Shown piece after piece: positions 44,372 to 54,047 of a stretch of DNA of 64,000 nt. Both the position numbers and the translations under genes were made by a program. Each line of letters begins with the position of its first letter. The first letter of the stretch is position 1. The DNA comes from Bacteroidota bacterium (lineage in GTDB: Bacteria > Bacteroidota > Bacteroidia > Bacteroidales > WCHB1-69). The notes under the pieces were generated by a model that saw only the letters and a list, made by a program, of their open reading frames with translations, did no database searches and was not told the DNA's origin. Location: positions 1 through 64,000 of the forward strand of contig JAKIZI010000004.1 in assembly GCA_022708105.1 (NCBI GenBank). Reading direction: 5' to 3'.

Positions 44372-46150
44372 TTACATTTTTTCAGGAAGATCAATACCTA
44401 AAAGAGCCATTCCGTTTCGAAGAACAATGGAAATAAAATGTGAAATTTGTAATCGAAATATCTTTAATTCTAATGAGGTTTCTTTGAAAATAGGAGTCTC
44501 TTGATAAAATCGATTGAAAGCTTTTGCTAAATCAAACATATAATTGGCTATCACTGCCGGACTATATGTTGTTCCTGCATTTTCTATAATTTGCGGAAAA
44601 TCGTAGAGTAATTTAATTAACTCTTTTTCCATTTTGGGAATCGTGAGTTCTGTTGGAGCAGCAAGGGGGATCGAAAGGCCTTCCTTGTCGGCTTTTCGCA
44701 GTAAAGAGCGAATTCTGGCATACGTGTATTGTATAAATGGAGCGGTATTGCCATTTAGATCGATAGACTCTTCGGGATTGAATAACATGTTCTTTTTGGG
44801 ATCTACTTTGAGAATGAAATATTTTAATGCGCCCAATCCAATCATTCTATATAAACATTCTGCTTCTTCATTAGAGAAATCAGTCTTTCCCAATTCTTGC
44901 GTATTGCGGCGTGCGGCAACAATCATCTCTTCCATCAGATTATCCGCATCCACGACCGTTCCTTCTCTTGATTTCATCTTTCCCGATGGCAATTCAACCA
45001 TTCCGTACGAAAGATGATGAATGTGATTGCCAAATGATTTCTTTAACTTTTTAGATAAAATGATTTTTAGTACATCAAAATGATAATTCTGTTCATTTCC
45101 AACAACATAAATCATCTTTTCGGGATGAAATTCATCAAATCGGAGAGACGCAGTGCCTAAATCTTGTGTCATATATACCGAAGTGCCGTCTTGACGAAGT
45201 AATAACTTTTCATCCATTCCTTCATCATTTAAGTTTACCCAAACAGATCCGTCTTCTTTTCGATAAAAAGCTCCTTGATGTAAACCTTCTTCAACCAATT
45301 GTTTGCCCAATAAATAAGTCTCAGATTCATAATAAGTTTTGTCAAAATGAATTCCCAATTCTTGATAAGTGATTTCAAAACCCTGATATACCCATTCATT
45401 CATCTTTTTCCATAACGAAATAATGTCGCGGTCTCCTTCTTCCCAACGTCTGAGCATCTCTTGAGCTTCAAGCAGGATGGGGGCTTTTTTGCCGGCCTCT
45501 TTCTCCGAAATTCCTTGCTCAACCAATATTTTAATCTGTTTTTTATATTCTTGATCAAAGATAACGTAATATTTCCCCACCAAATGATCTCCTTTTAAAT
45601 TACTGGTTTCCGGGGTTTCACCATTCCCGAATTTTTGCCATGCAAGCATAGATTTACAAATATGAATCCCCCGGTCATTGACTAAATTAACACAGATGGT
45701 TTGTTCGCCGCAGGCCTTTAATATTCGGGATATGGAACTGCCGAGCAGGTTGTTGCGAATGTGACCAAGATGTAAGGGCTTATTGGTGTTCGGAGACGAA
45801 TATTCAATGAGTATTGGTGCACGATTCTTTTGAGGCCAATATCCAAATTGATCATTCTTCCAATTTTTATTTAGAAATTGAAGCCATTGTATATCTGCAA
45901 ATGATAGATTAATAAATCCTTTTATGACTTGATAGTGGCAAGCTAATTTAGATGAAAGAGATTCTCCAATTTCTGTTGCTGCAGCATCAGGGGATTTTTT
46001 TGCTATTTTTAAAAAAGGAAAAATAACCACCGTGAAATCCCCTTCTATATCTTTCCTTGTTCGTTGAATGTAACTTTTATCAATCGAAATATCTTCGTTA
46101 TATAGTTCTTTGATGCTTTCTTGTAAGGCAGTTGAAATTATTGTTTCCAT
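44372..46150 (-). CDS. argS: Arginyl-tRNA synthetase
   Basis: This 592-residue class I synthetase has the HIGH motif as PLHLGHIRNN (near 125), preceded by the ArgRS-specific EYSSPNTNKP. MKSREGT is the KMSKS-equivalent. The anticodon-binding domain at the C-terminus contains ANYMFDLAKAFNRFYQETPI, and an N-terminal Arg-S domain is present. It charges tRNA-Arg. A -7 box lies 30 bp upstream. Confidence 0.97.
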   Translation of the reverse strand: METIISTALQESIKELYNEDISIDKSYIQRTRKDIEGDFTVVIFPFLKIAKKSPDAAATEIGESLSSKLACHYQVIKGFINLSFADIQWLQFLNKNWKNDQFGYWPQKNRAPILIEYSSPNTNKPLHLGHIRNNLLGSSISRILKACGEQTICVNLVNDRGIHICKSMLAWQKFGNGETPETSNLKGDHLVGKYYVIFDQEYKKQIKILVEQGISEKEAGKKAPILLEAQEMLRRWEEGDRDIISLWKKMNEWVYQGFEITYQELGIHFDKTYYESETYLLGKQLVEEGLHQGAFYRKEDGSVWVNLNDEGMDEKLLLRQDGTSVYMTQDLGTASLRFDEFHPEKMIYVVGNEQNYHFDVLKIILSKKLKKSFGNHIHHLSYGMVELPSGKMKSREGTVVDADNLMEEMIVAARRNTQELGKTDFSNEEAECLYRMIGLGALKYFILKVDPKKNMLFNPEESIDLNGNTAPFIQYTYARIRSLLRKADKEGLSIPLAAPTELTIPKMEKELIKLLYDFPQIIENAGTTYSPAVIANYMFDLAKAFNRFYQETPIFKETSLELKIFRLQISHFISIVLRNGMALLGIDLPEKM

Positions 46151-46180
46151 AGTCTATTTTCCGAATAATCATTTTGTTTG

Positions 46181-46188
46181 CAAAAATA
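46181..46188 (-). promoter_or_regulatory. -7 box for argS
   Basis: TATTTTTG on the minus strand, 30 bp before the ATG at 46150. Confidence 0.6.
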
Positions 46189-46299
46189 CATCATTTTTTT
46201 AAATTTTTTATATGTAAATTAAAATATTGAATTTCAACAATATAAGTTTTTATTTCTAATCTAATTAGAAATATTGCTCATGCTTTTCGACTATTTTTT

Positions 46300-46307
46300 T
46301 ATTTTTG
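46300..46307 (+). promoter_or_regulatory. -7 box for the fused NfnAB-type gene
   Basis: TATTTTTG, 73 bp before the ATG at 46381. The leader holds a short overlapping out-of-frame ATG frame (46340-46399). Confidence 0.55.
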
Positions 46308-46380
46308 CACTATTAAAAAAAGATTTTAATAAATTTTTAATGGCTGATTCAATTCATTGTTCACGGAGAAAATGTAATTT

Positions 46381-48657
46381 ATGTATCCTATACAGGTAAA
46401 GAAAAACATAGCGGAGAGTACCTATTTAATGAAGGTTTATGCCCCACGTATTGCTAAATCTGCTTTACCGGGGCATTTTTTAATTATAAAGATGCGCCAA
46501 GAGTCTGAACGAATTCCTCTAACCATTGCAGATACGGATCCCATAAAAGGGACTGTTACGATTGTGGTTAAAGCAATTGGGCGTTCAACGATAGAAATGG
46601 GTACATATCAAGAAGGAGATTCTTTTGCTGATGTAGTAGGACCTTTGGGTAATGAAGCCTCGTTTATACAATGGTCAGCATCTGAGATTCATCGGAAAAG
46701 GATTTTGTTTATCGCAGGTGGGGTAGGTATCGCTCCGGTATATCCGCAGGCGAAGTGGTTGTATTATGCAGGAGCTTCAGTTGATGTGGTGATTGGGGCT
46801 CGCACCAAGTCGATGCTCTTTTTTCAGGATGAATTGAAAGAAGTGTGTGATAATTTGTATGTTACTACGGATGATAACTCTTGCAAAACTTCAGGATTAG
46901 TTACCGATATGCTTGTTAGGCTTCTTGAGGAGAAGAAAGTTTATGACGAAATTATTACAATTGGCCCCCTGATTATGATGAAACTTGTGACGGAAGTAGC
47001 ACAGAAATATGGAATCAAATGTACCGTTAGCTTGAACTCAATGATGGTGGACGGAACGGGAATGTGTGGGGCATGCAGGGTTACCGTAGGAGGGAAAACC
47101 CGTTTTACTTGTGTGAATGGTCCGGAATTTGACGGAAGTATGATTGATTTTGACGAAGCGATGAAACGCCAGGCAATGTACAGTACCGTTGAAGGAAAGA
47201 AACAAATAGAGGCTTCGGAAAAACAAGAAAATCACCAATGTCATATCGGAGGTATTGTGGAAGATAAACCCGACAAGAAAAGAGCGGTGCCACTTCGAGA
47301 ACGTCGCGTTGAAGAGCGAATTACCAATTTTGAAGAAGTGTGTTTCGGGTATAATGCGGAAGAAGCTATCATAGAAGCGCAGCGTTGTCTCCAATGCAAA
47401 AAACCTATGTGTATCGAAGGTTGTCCCGTAGCTATTAATATTCCTTCTTTTATCGCTTCTGTCGCAGCCGGAAATTTTAAAGAGGCAGCCCAAATTATCA
47501 ATAAAGACTCTGCCCTCCCGGCTGTATGTGGACGTGTATGCCCTCAGGAAATTCAATGTGAGGGATTGTGTATTCTCGGGAAAAAACATGATCCTATTGC
47601 TATTGGAAAGTTGGAACGCTTTGTCGGAGATTGGTCTCGTGAAAATGAACTCTCGTTTGATGCTCCGAAAACTAAAAATAATCAAAAAGTGGCTATTGTC
47701 GGAAGCGGACCGGCCGGTATTACCTGCGCCAAAGAATTGCTTCTTTTGGGTTACGAGGTGACTGTTTTTGAAGCACTCCATGAATATGGTGGAGTATTGG
47801 TATACGGAATTCCTTCTTTCAGATTACCTAAACCTGTCGTGAAATATGAAGTAGCACAGTTGCTGAAATTGGGAGCCCATTTTGAGAAAAATGTGGTAGT
47901 TGGAAAAACTATCTCTATTGATCAATTGATAAATGAAGAGGGATATAAGGCAGTATTTCTTGGCACAGGAGCCGGTTTGCCCAAATTTATGAATATTCCG
48001 GGGGAAAATCTGAATGGGGTGGTTTCTGCCAACGAATTTTTAACAAGGAATAATCTTTTATTTGCTTATAAAAAGAACTATAGAACCCCTAATTATGTGG
48101 GGAAGAAGGTCGTAGTTGTCGGAGGCGGAAATGTGGCGATGGACGCAGCTCGTACCGCATTGCGACTTGGTGCTCAGGTTGAAATCGTTTATCGTCGTTC
48201 CATAGATGAACTTCCTGCCAGAAAAGAAGAAGTGCATCATGCACAAGAAGAGGGAATTACTTTTAATTTACTATGTAATCCTACTGAAATTATTGGTGAT
48301 GAAGAAGGATGGGTAAAAGCAATGACTTGTATTCGAATGACCCTTGGCGAACCAGACAGCACCGGAAGAAGAAAACCGGTAGAACTTCCCGATTCACAAT
48401 TTACCATGGAAACAGATATGGTTATTATGGCCATCGGAACTTCTCCTAATCCGTTAATAGCCAATACGACTCCCGGTCTTGAATTGAATAAATGGAATTG
48501 TATTGTGGCTGATGAAGAAACCGGACAAACCACCCGCCCCGGTGTGTTTGCAGGCGGAGATGCCGTGAGTGGTGCCGCAACCGTGATTTTGGCTATGGGA
48601 GCCGGAAAGAAAGCGGCCATTGCCATTGATCGCTTTATCAGACCACAGAACCAATGA
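46381..48657 (+). CDS. Fused NfnA/NfnB-type oxidoreductase (sulfide dehydrogenase/NADPH:ferredoxin type)
   Basis: This 758-residue protein joins two parts. Residues 1-280 are a PyrK-like ferredoxin-NADP reductase module with GGVGIAPVYPQAKWLY and a [2Fe-2S] site in GMCGACRVTVGG...FTCV. Residues about 300-758 are a GltB/GltD small-subunit-like module with [4Fe-4S] cysteines (CLQCKKPMCIEGCPV, CGRVCPQEIQCEGLC), the FAD fingerprint VGSGPAGITCAKELL, the NAD(P) fingerprint VVGGGNVAMDAARTALRLG, and a final GDAVSGAATVILAMGAGKKAA. In separate-gene form these are the two subunits of NfnAB, which bifurcates electrons between NADH, NADPH and ferredoxin. It is often annotated as a DHOD-B/glutamate synthase fusion. 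Confidence 0.88.
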   Translation: MYPIQVKKNIAESTYLMKVYAPRIAKSALPGHFLIIKMRQESERIPLTIADTDPIKGTVTIVVKAIGRSTIEMGTYQEGDSFADVVGPLGNEASFIQWSASEIHRKRILFIAGGVGIAPVYPQAKWLYYAGASVDVVIGARTKSMLFFQDELKEVCDNLYVTTDDNSCKTSGLVTDMLVRLLEEKKVYDEIITIGPLIMMKLVTEVAQKYGIKCTVSLNSMMVDGTGMCGACRVTVGGKTRFTCVNGPEFDGSMIDFDEAMKRQAMYSTVEGKKQIEASEKQENHQCHIGGIVEDKPDKKRAVPLRERRVEERITNFEEVCFGYNAEEAIIEAQRCLQCKKPMCIEGCPVAINIPSFIASVAAGNFKEAAQIINKDSALPAVCGRVCPQEIQCEGLCILGKKHDPIAIGKLERFVGDWSRENELSFDAPKTKNNQKVAIVGSGPAGITCAKELLLLGYEVTVFEALHEYGGVLVYGIPSFRLPKPVVKYEVAQLLKLGAHFEKNVVVGKTISIDQLINEEGYKAVFLGTGAGLPKFMNIPGENLNGVVSANEFLTRNNLLFAYKKNYRTPNYVGKKVVVVGGGNVAMDAARTALRLGAQVEIVYRRSIDELPARKEEVHHAQEEGITFNLLCNPTEIIGDEEGWVKAMTCIRMTLGEPDSTGRRKPVELPDSQFTMETDMVIMAIGTSPNPLIANTTPGLELNKWNCIVADEETGQTTRPGVFAGGDAVSGAATVILAMGAGKKAAIAIDRFIRPQNQ

Positions 48658-48714
48658 TCATAAATGAATTCGTTTTATTATATCTTAAATGGTTTTTTGT
48701 TTTGAACAATTTTG

Positions 48715-48722
48715 TATTTTTG
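48715..48722 (+). promoter_or_regulatory. -7 box for the LutA-like gene
   Basis: TATTTTTG, 24 bp before the ATG at 48747. Confidence 0.6.
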
Positions 48723-48746
48723 CCATTTAATTAAGAAAAATAATTT

Positions 48747-49490
48747 ATGGATAGTTCCGCTTCAAATAACGATTTTGTTAATTTGTTTGTGCCTTGTGAG
48801 ATGGATATGTTTAATCCGTCTATCGCTTTTAGTGTAATTCATGTTTTGGAAAAAGTAGGATGTAAAGTCCTCTATTTTCCTGCACAGACGTGCTGTGGAA
48901 GAAGGTTTTATTTGCAAGGAGATTTAGAATCTGCAAGAGAATTGGGAAATAAAATGATGAAAGAATTGGATGCCAATTATCCAATTGTCATGCCTACCAC
49001 TGCTTGTGCTGGATATATTCGCAATAAGTATCCGAAACTCTTTGAAAATACCGGCGTTCCTGCTGAAATTAAACAATTTACAAATAATATTTTTGAATTG
49101 TGTCACTTCCTTGTTTCCGTAAAAGGAATAACAACCCTCAATAACTCATATAACCAAAGAGTTTTCTATTTTAAATCTTGCTCAGCTAGAAATATTTACC
49201 GTTTGGGAAATGAACCCGAAATTCTTCTCCGAAATACACAGGGACTTGATTTGCTGACAGATCCTACGCTTGATATTTGTTGTTCTGCTAACGGACAGTT
49301 TTCTGTTGAAAATCCCGAAGCTTCAGATGCAATGCTTCAACAAATAGTGGATAAAATTTATTCGATGGGAGCTCAATCGGTAACCTCTACAGATATTCAT
49401 TGTCTGCAACATATTGATGCTTATATTCAAGCTCATAATGTGGGACTTGAGGTTATTCATATTGCGGATATATTAAATGCTTCCGAATAA
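48747..49490 (+). CDS. LutA/YkgE-like cysteine-rich Fe-S protein
   Basis: This 247-residue protein has two CCG-type repeats. The first has LFVPCEMDMF, QTCCGRRFYLQG and TTACAGYIRN; the second has KSCSARNIY, DICCSANGQF and DIHCLQHIDA. LutA (YkgE) family members supply one component of the LutABC lactate-utilisation complex and related oxidoreductases. No LutB or LutC gene is adjacent, and the second CC lacks the usual following Gly, so the partner and substrate are unknown. Confidence 0.8.
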   Translation: MDSSASNNDFVNLFVPCEMDMFNPSIAFSVIHVLEKVGCKVLYFPAQTCCGRRFYLQGDLESARELGNKMMKELDANYPIVMPTTACAGYIRNKYPKLFENTGVPAEIKQFTNNIFELCHFLVSVKGITTLNNSYNQRVFYFKSCSARNIYRLGNEPEILLRNTQGLDLLTDPTLDICCSANGQFSVENPEASDAMLQQIVDKIYSMGAQSVTSTDIHCLQHIDAYIQAHNVGLEVIHIADILNASE

Positions 49491-49556
49491 GATGTACTTA
49501 TTCGTCGAATTTTACGTTATGATAGTTATGCTGATTTTGTAAACTCAATCGAAGAG

Positions 49557-51656
49557 ATGACTTTAATTACTGAATATTCCGGATGGTTTTTTATTTTTTG
49601 TTTGTTATTGGGTGCTATATACGCTTTTGCCCTTTATTATAAAAATAAAAATATTGAATTCTCCCCAAAAACACAACTCTTTTTGGCAATTCTCAGAGGA
49701 ACAGTTATTTCTCTTATTGCTTTTCTATTGCTTGCCCCTATGCTGAAATTAACTATGAAACACAAGGAAAAACCTCTAATTGTGTTTGCCATGGATAATT
49801 CTGCCTCCTTGGTTTGTGGCAAAGATTCCGCTTTTTATCGAAATGATTTTTCTAAAGAGGTAAACCGATTGATTGAATCTTTTGGAAGCGATTACGAAAT
49901 TAAACCATACCTTATTGGTGAAAAAGTTGTTTCCTTAAATCCCAAAGATCAAGTAGTACTTAATTTTGAAGATAAGAATACTAATTTGTCGGAAATTTTT
50001 GATAATATTTCGGATTATTATGCAAATCAAAATGTGGGTGCAGTGATTTTGCTGTCAGACGGGATTTTCAATGCAGGATCAAATCCGTACTATAAAACTC
50101 CCCAACTGAAATGTCCGATTTATACCGTTGGACTAGGAAATACGCAATTACAAACAGACCTTCTGATTTCATCCGTGAATCACAACAGACAAGTTTATAA
50201 AGGAAATTATTTTCCGGTTGAAGTAAATGTGTTGGCTACGAAATTAGCAGGCAAATCAGCCCGTTTAACTGTGGTTGATGATAAAAATAATGAATTGTTT
50301 AAGAAAGATATTTCGATTAGCGGGATGAACTATTTTGAAACCGTTAAGTTCTCAATTCAAGCTGGTGAAAAAGGAGTTTATAGATATCAGGTACATCTAA
50401 CCGAATTAGATGGCGAAATTACTTATAAAAACAATCATTTCTCTTTCTTTATAGAAGTAGGGGAATCTAAAGAGAAAATTGCCATTATTTATCATGCGCC
50501 TCACCCCGATGTCAGTGCCATGAAACAAGCATTGGAAATGACAGATAATTATGAGGTGGAAACCTTTTCTGCTGAGGAGTTTAAAGCCGATCCAGAAGCA
50601 TATACTTTAATTGTCCTTCATCAACTTCCTTCAGTACGTTATAGTATGGCTACTATATTGTCTAAAATTCAACAAAAAGGAATTTCAACCCTCTTTGTGC
50701 TGGGAAATCAAACAAATTTAACTGCATTTAACGGACTTAATACAGGTTTGTCAATTTCTCAGAATAAACAACTTTTTAATGATGCTTTTCCCTCTCTGAA
50801 TAACAATTTTACTCTATTTACATTTCCTGAAGAGGCAAGGCAAATAGTTCCTTTTTATCCTCCTCTTCATACTTTTTTTGGAGATTATAAATTATCGGGT
50901 TCTGCCAATGTTTTTATGTATCAAAAAATTAATAATGTTGACACCGATTATCCGCTTATCGTTTTCAATCAGACAGCCGGAGCTAAAATAGGAGTTGTTG
51001 CCGGTGACGGATTATGGCAATGGAGAATGTATAATTTTCTGCAAATGGAAAATCATGACGCCTTCAATGAATTGATGAACAAAATAGCTTTATATCTCTC
51101 TGTTAAAGCAGATAAGAGTTTCTTTAGAATATATTCTAAACCATGGTTTGATGAAAATGAAGCTCTTGAATTCAGTGCCGAATTGTATGATGAAAGTTAC
51201 GAACTTATTTCCGATCCTGAAGTGAAAATGGTGATGACGGACGAAAAGGGAAACCAATATTCTTCTCTCTTTTCTAAAAAAAATAATGCCTATTATTTGA
51301 AGATGACCGATTTTCCTCCCGGAACATATAAATGGGTAGCCTCCACTGCTTATGGAAATAAGCAATATTCCAAATCAGGTTCTTTTATGGTACGTCCCGT
51401 AGAAGCCGAAACTCAAAATCTTGTTGCCGATCATGCTTTATTAAAAAGTATGTCACAAAATTCGGCAGGTCTTTTTTATGAAGTGGCTGATATGCAAAAT
51501 GTAGTTCAGGATATTCGGAATAATGACAATATTAAAACAATTGCTTCTTACTCCAAAAATTATAATCTCTTATTGAACTCATGGCTCTATTTTGTTGTTT
51601 TGATTCTGCTTATGGGCGTTGAATGGTTTCTTAGAAAATGGGCCGGCGGTTATTAA
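49557..51656 (+). CDS. Membrane protein with VWA-like domain (BatA/GATase-type architecture)
   Basis: This 699-residue protein has two N-terminal transmembrane helices, then a VWA-like fold with the degenerate metal site LIVFAMDNSASLV and a later VILLSDGIFNAGSNP. Beta-rich repeats, a Rossmann-like portion and a single C-terminal helix ending VEWFLRKWAGGY follow. Proteins of this shape are conserved in Bacteroidota close to DUF4159 and Bat-type genes, and the next gene here is DUF4159. No enzymatic function can be read. Start chosen at the first ATG. Confidence 0.75.
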   Translation: MTLITEYSGWFFIFCLLLGAIYAFALYYKNKNIEFSPKTQLFLAILRGTVISLIAFLLLAPMLKLTMKHKEKPLIVFAMDNSASLVCGKDSAFYRNDFSKEVNRLIESFGSDYEIKPYLIGEKVVSLNPKDQVVLNFEDKNTNLSEIFDNISDYYANQNVGAVILLSDGIFNAGSNPYYKTPQLKCPIYTVGLGNTQLQTDLLISSVNHNRQVYKGNYFPVEVNVLATKLAGKSARLTVVDDKNNELFKKDISISGMNYFETVKFSIQAGEKGVYRYQVHLTELDGEITYKNNHFSFFIEVGESKEKIAIIYHAPHPDVSAMKQALEMTDNYEVETFSAEEFKADPEAYTLIVLHQLPSVRYSMATILSKIQQKGISTLFVLGNQTNLTAFNGLNTGLSISQNKQLFNDAFPSLNNNFTLFTFPEEARQIVPFYPPLHTFFGDYKLSGSANVFMYQKINNVDTDYPLIVFNQTAGAKIGVVAGDGLWQWRMYNFLQMENHDAFNELMNKIALYLSVKADKSFFRIYSKPWFDENEALEFSAELYDESYELISDPEVKMVMTDEKGNQYSSLFSKKNNAYYLKMTDFPPGTYKWVASTAYGNKQYSKSGSFMVRPVEAETQNLVADHALLKSMSQNSAGLFYEVADMQNVVQDIRNNDNIKTIASYSKNYNLLLNSWLYFVVLILLMGVEWFLRKWAGGY

Positions 51657-51670
51657 TCAATTGATTTATA

Positions 51671-52321
51671 ATGAAAAAAATAATAGTAACACTCTTTTTT
51701 TTGACGGGAATTATAATGACCTCCTCTTTTGGGCAACAAATTGCATTGGTTAAATATCGGGGTGGTGGCGACTGGTATGCCAATCCGACGTCCCTTCCTA
51801 ACTTGATTGCTTTTTGTAATAAGAATTTGAATATGTCTCTTAACCCGATTCCGGCAACTGTTGAGGTCGGTAGCAGCGATATTTTTCGTTATCCGCTTTT
51901 ACATCTGACCGGACATGGCAATGTCGTTTTTTCCGAAGAAGAAGCCGCTAATCTCCGTGCCTACCTATTGGCCGGAGGATTTCTCCATATTGACGATAAT
52001 TATGGGTTGGATAAATTTATTCGTTCCCAAATGAAATTGGTTTTTCCGGAACTCGATTTTGTGGAATTACCATATAATCATCCAATTTATCATCAACAAT
52101 ATAAGTTCCCCGCCGGGCCACCGAAAATTCATGAACATGATATGAAACATCCGCAAGGCTTCGGATTGATTTGGGAAGGACGTCTTGTCTGTTTCTATAC
52201 TTACGAAACAGACCTTGGCGATGGTTGGGAAGACCCCAAAGTTCATAAAGACTCCGAACAGATAAGATTGAAAGCACTCCAAATGGGTGCCAATATAGTC
52301 AAATTTGCTTTTACCGAATAA
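51671..52321 (+). CDS. DUF4159 family exported protein
   Basis: This 216-residue protein has a signal peptide ending FGQQ. The mature core fits DUF4159: RYPLLHLTGHGNVVFSEEE, the loop AYLLAGGFLHIDDNYGLDK, and a late HPIYHQQYKFPAG. Partly conserved Asp and His residues suggest a GATase-like or metal-binding fold; the family function is unknown. It starts 14 bp after the VWA-type gene and 20 bp before the TlpA-like gene, so all three are likely one transcript. Confidence 0.88.
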   Translation: MKKIIVTLFFLTGIIMTSSFGQQIALVKYRGGGDWYANPTSLPNLIAFCNKNLNMSLNPIPATVEVGSSDIFRYPLLHLTGHGNVVFSEEEAANLRAYLLAGGFLHIDDNYGLDKFIRSQMKLVFPELDFVELPYNHPIYHQQYKFPAGPPKIHEHDMKHPQGFGLIWEGRLVCFYTYETDLGDGWEDPKVHKDSEQIRLKALQMGANIVKFAFTE

Positions 52322-52341
52322 TTAATGTTAAAACTGATACT

Positions 52342-54045
52342 ATGAAAAAAATGAAATCATTATCCCTGCTGTTTATCCTCATTTTGCTGATCTCCTCCGG
52401 GATTTTTGCGCAACAACCCGTGACGGTTAAAGGGATGATATTGAATAATGTGGATTTTAAAAATGTGAAACTGGATCTGGCATACGGAAAAAATGCTCCT
52501 CAGTTTGGAGTAGCAGAGGTTGCTGCCGATGGTTCTTTTATTTTGTCTGCTAAAATTCCCCAACACGATATTTATCGATTGGTATTTAATGATAAAAATG
52601 CTGTTTTGATTGCACTTGCTCCCCAAGAAAAAGTCGAAATTACCCTGGATGCAAATAATCTTCAACAAATTCCGGCGGTAAAAGGATCTGCTTCAATGAC
52701 TTTTGTGAAACAGGTTATTGATATTGTGCTGGACAAAAATGTATATTTGGACAGCGTGAATAAAGCATTGCAAAACGACCCTTCTCAAAAGTATTTTAAC
52801 TCCTTTATTCAAAAATTTAATCTCTATAATCAGACAAATCAAGATGTGGATCGTTATCTGAAAAACGTATATCAAGCCGCTTCGGAATTATCCGAAATTG
52901 TAAAATCAAATAAAGATGACAAAGGAGAAATCCCTACTAAAACAATGGATAAATTTTTGGAAGCATCCATCGGAAAATTGAAAATTATTAAGGAAAATTA
53001 TTTCCCGTTCGCTAACTATTTGAATAATGTTGATGCACATTATGATTTTACTTCCGATAGAGTTTCGAGTAATAAAGAGTTGTTTGCAAAATTGGATAAA
53101 TATATTGATAACCTGGTTTCACGTCATTTTTTGGCTCAGATGGATTTAACGCCTCTTAATAACGTAGCGAACCAAATGATTAATGTTTATGACTCTTTGA
53201 CATTGAATAAATCAATCGAGAATAAAAAGGTAAAAAAGAATTTTTGTAATGATTTATTGAATGGACTGAGCCAATATATTCCAAATGCAGATAATTACGC
53301 CCAATATGAAGAAAAAGCCGAAACTTCAAATCTGCTTGGGAAAGAAATTATGTCGGAAAGTCAAAAAGTCGTTTCTGCTATTGTGAAAGAGTTTCAAGAG
53401 ATGTATAATGAAGGAGATAGGACTCGTAATGAACAGATTATGAAGTTAATGCAGCAGAATAAAAGTGATATTGCCGTGTTAATGTTTTTGGATAATTATG
53501 TGGGACGTGACCGGAATCCTGTGTTATATGATGAAGTTGTGAAAGCATTGGCTGTTAAATATCCAGAGAATCCATTGGTGAAACAAAAAATGCAAGAAAT
53601 TCAAGCTGCTACCGGACCGCTCGCTATTGGAAGTGTTGCGCCCGATATGGAGTATGATAACCCCGAAGGGAAAAAAATGAAGTTGTCAGATTTGAGAGGT
53701 AAAGTGGTGCTTATCGACTTCTGGGCTTCGTGGTGTCGCCCATGCCGTAATGAAAATCCCCATGTCGTAAAACTATATCAAAAATATCAAGCTAAAGGTT
53801 TTGATATATACAGCGTATCCTTGGATCGTGACAAAACCAGTTGGATAAATGCCATAAAAAGCGATAACCTTACATGGGAAAATCATGTCAGCGACCTTAA
53901 ATATTGGTCATCCGCAGGTGCAAAACAATACAATGTTTCCTCTATTCCCAGTACTTTTTTGCTTGATAGAGAAGGCCGAATTATTGCAAAAAATCTTCGC
54001 GGTGCCGCTCTGGAGCAAAAATTACAAGAAATTTTCGGAGAATAA
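52342..54045 (+). CDS. TlpA-like thioredoxin family protein with DUF4369 domain
   Basis: This 567-residue protein has a signal peptide (ending IFAQ), an N-terminal DUF4369 beta domain (about 20-115) and a long helical linker. A C-terminal thioredoxin fold (about 425-567) carries the redox motif FWASWCRPCRNENPHVV, that is CRPC, and the cis-proline loop SSIPSTFLLDREG. It is periplasmic and probably reduces or isomerises disulfides, with an unknown partner. Compare the DUF4369-only lipoprotein at 33385. The murB start lies 2 bp after its stop. Confidence 0.92.
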   Translation: MKKMKSLSLLFILILLISSGIFAQQPVTVKGMILNNVDFKNVKLDLAYGKNAPQFGVAEVAADGSFILSAKIPQHDIYRLVFNDKNAVLIALAPQEKVEITLDANNLQQIPAVKGSASMTFVKQVIDIVLDKNVYLDSVNKALQNDPSQKYFNSFIQKFNLYNQTNQDVDRYLKNVYQAASELSEIVKSNKDDKGEIPTKTMDKFLEASIGKLKIIKENYFPFANYLNNVDAHYDFTSDRVSSNKELFAKLDKYIDNLVSRHFLAQMDLTPLNNVANQMINVYDSLTLNKSIENKKVKKNFCNDLLNGLSQYIPNADNYAQYEEKAETSNLLGKEIMSESQKVVSAIVKEFQEMYNEGDRTRNEQIMKLMQQNKSDIAVLMFLDNYVGRDRNPVLYDEVVKALAVKYPENPLVKQKMQEIQAATGPLAIGSVAPDMEYDNPEGKKMKLSDLRGKVVLIDFWASWCRPCRNENPHVVKLYQKYQAKGFDIYSVSLDRDKTSWINAIKSDNLTWENHVSDLKYWSSAGAKQYNVSSIPSTFLLDREGRIIAKNLRGAALEQKLQEIFGE

Positions 54046-54047
54046 AT

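Noticed and set aside
47038-47781. Long minus-strand frame of about 247 codons inside the NfnAB-type gene
   Set aside because: Antisense shadow of conserved iron-sulfur and FAD motif regions; no promoter or domain.
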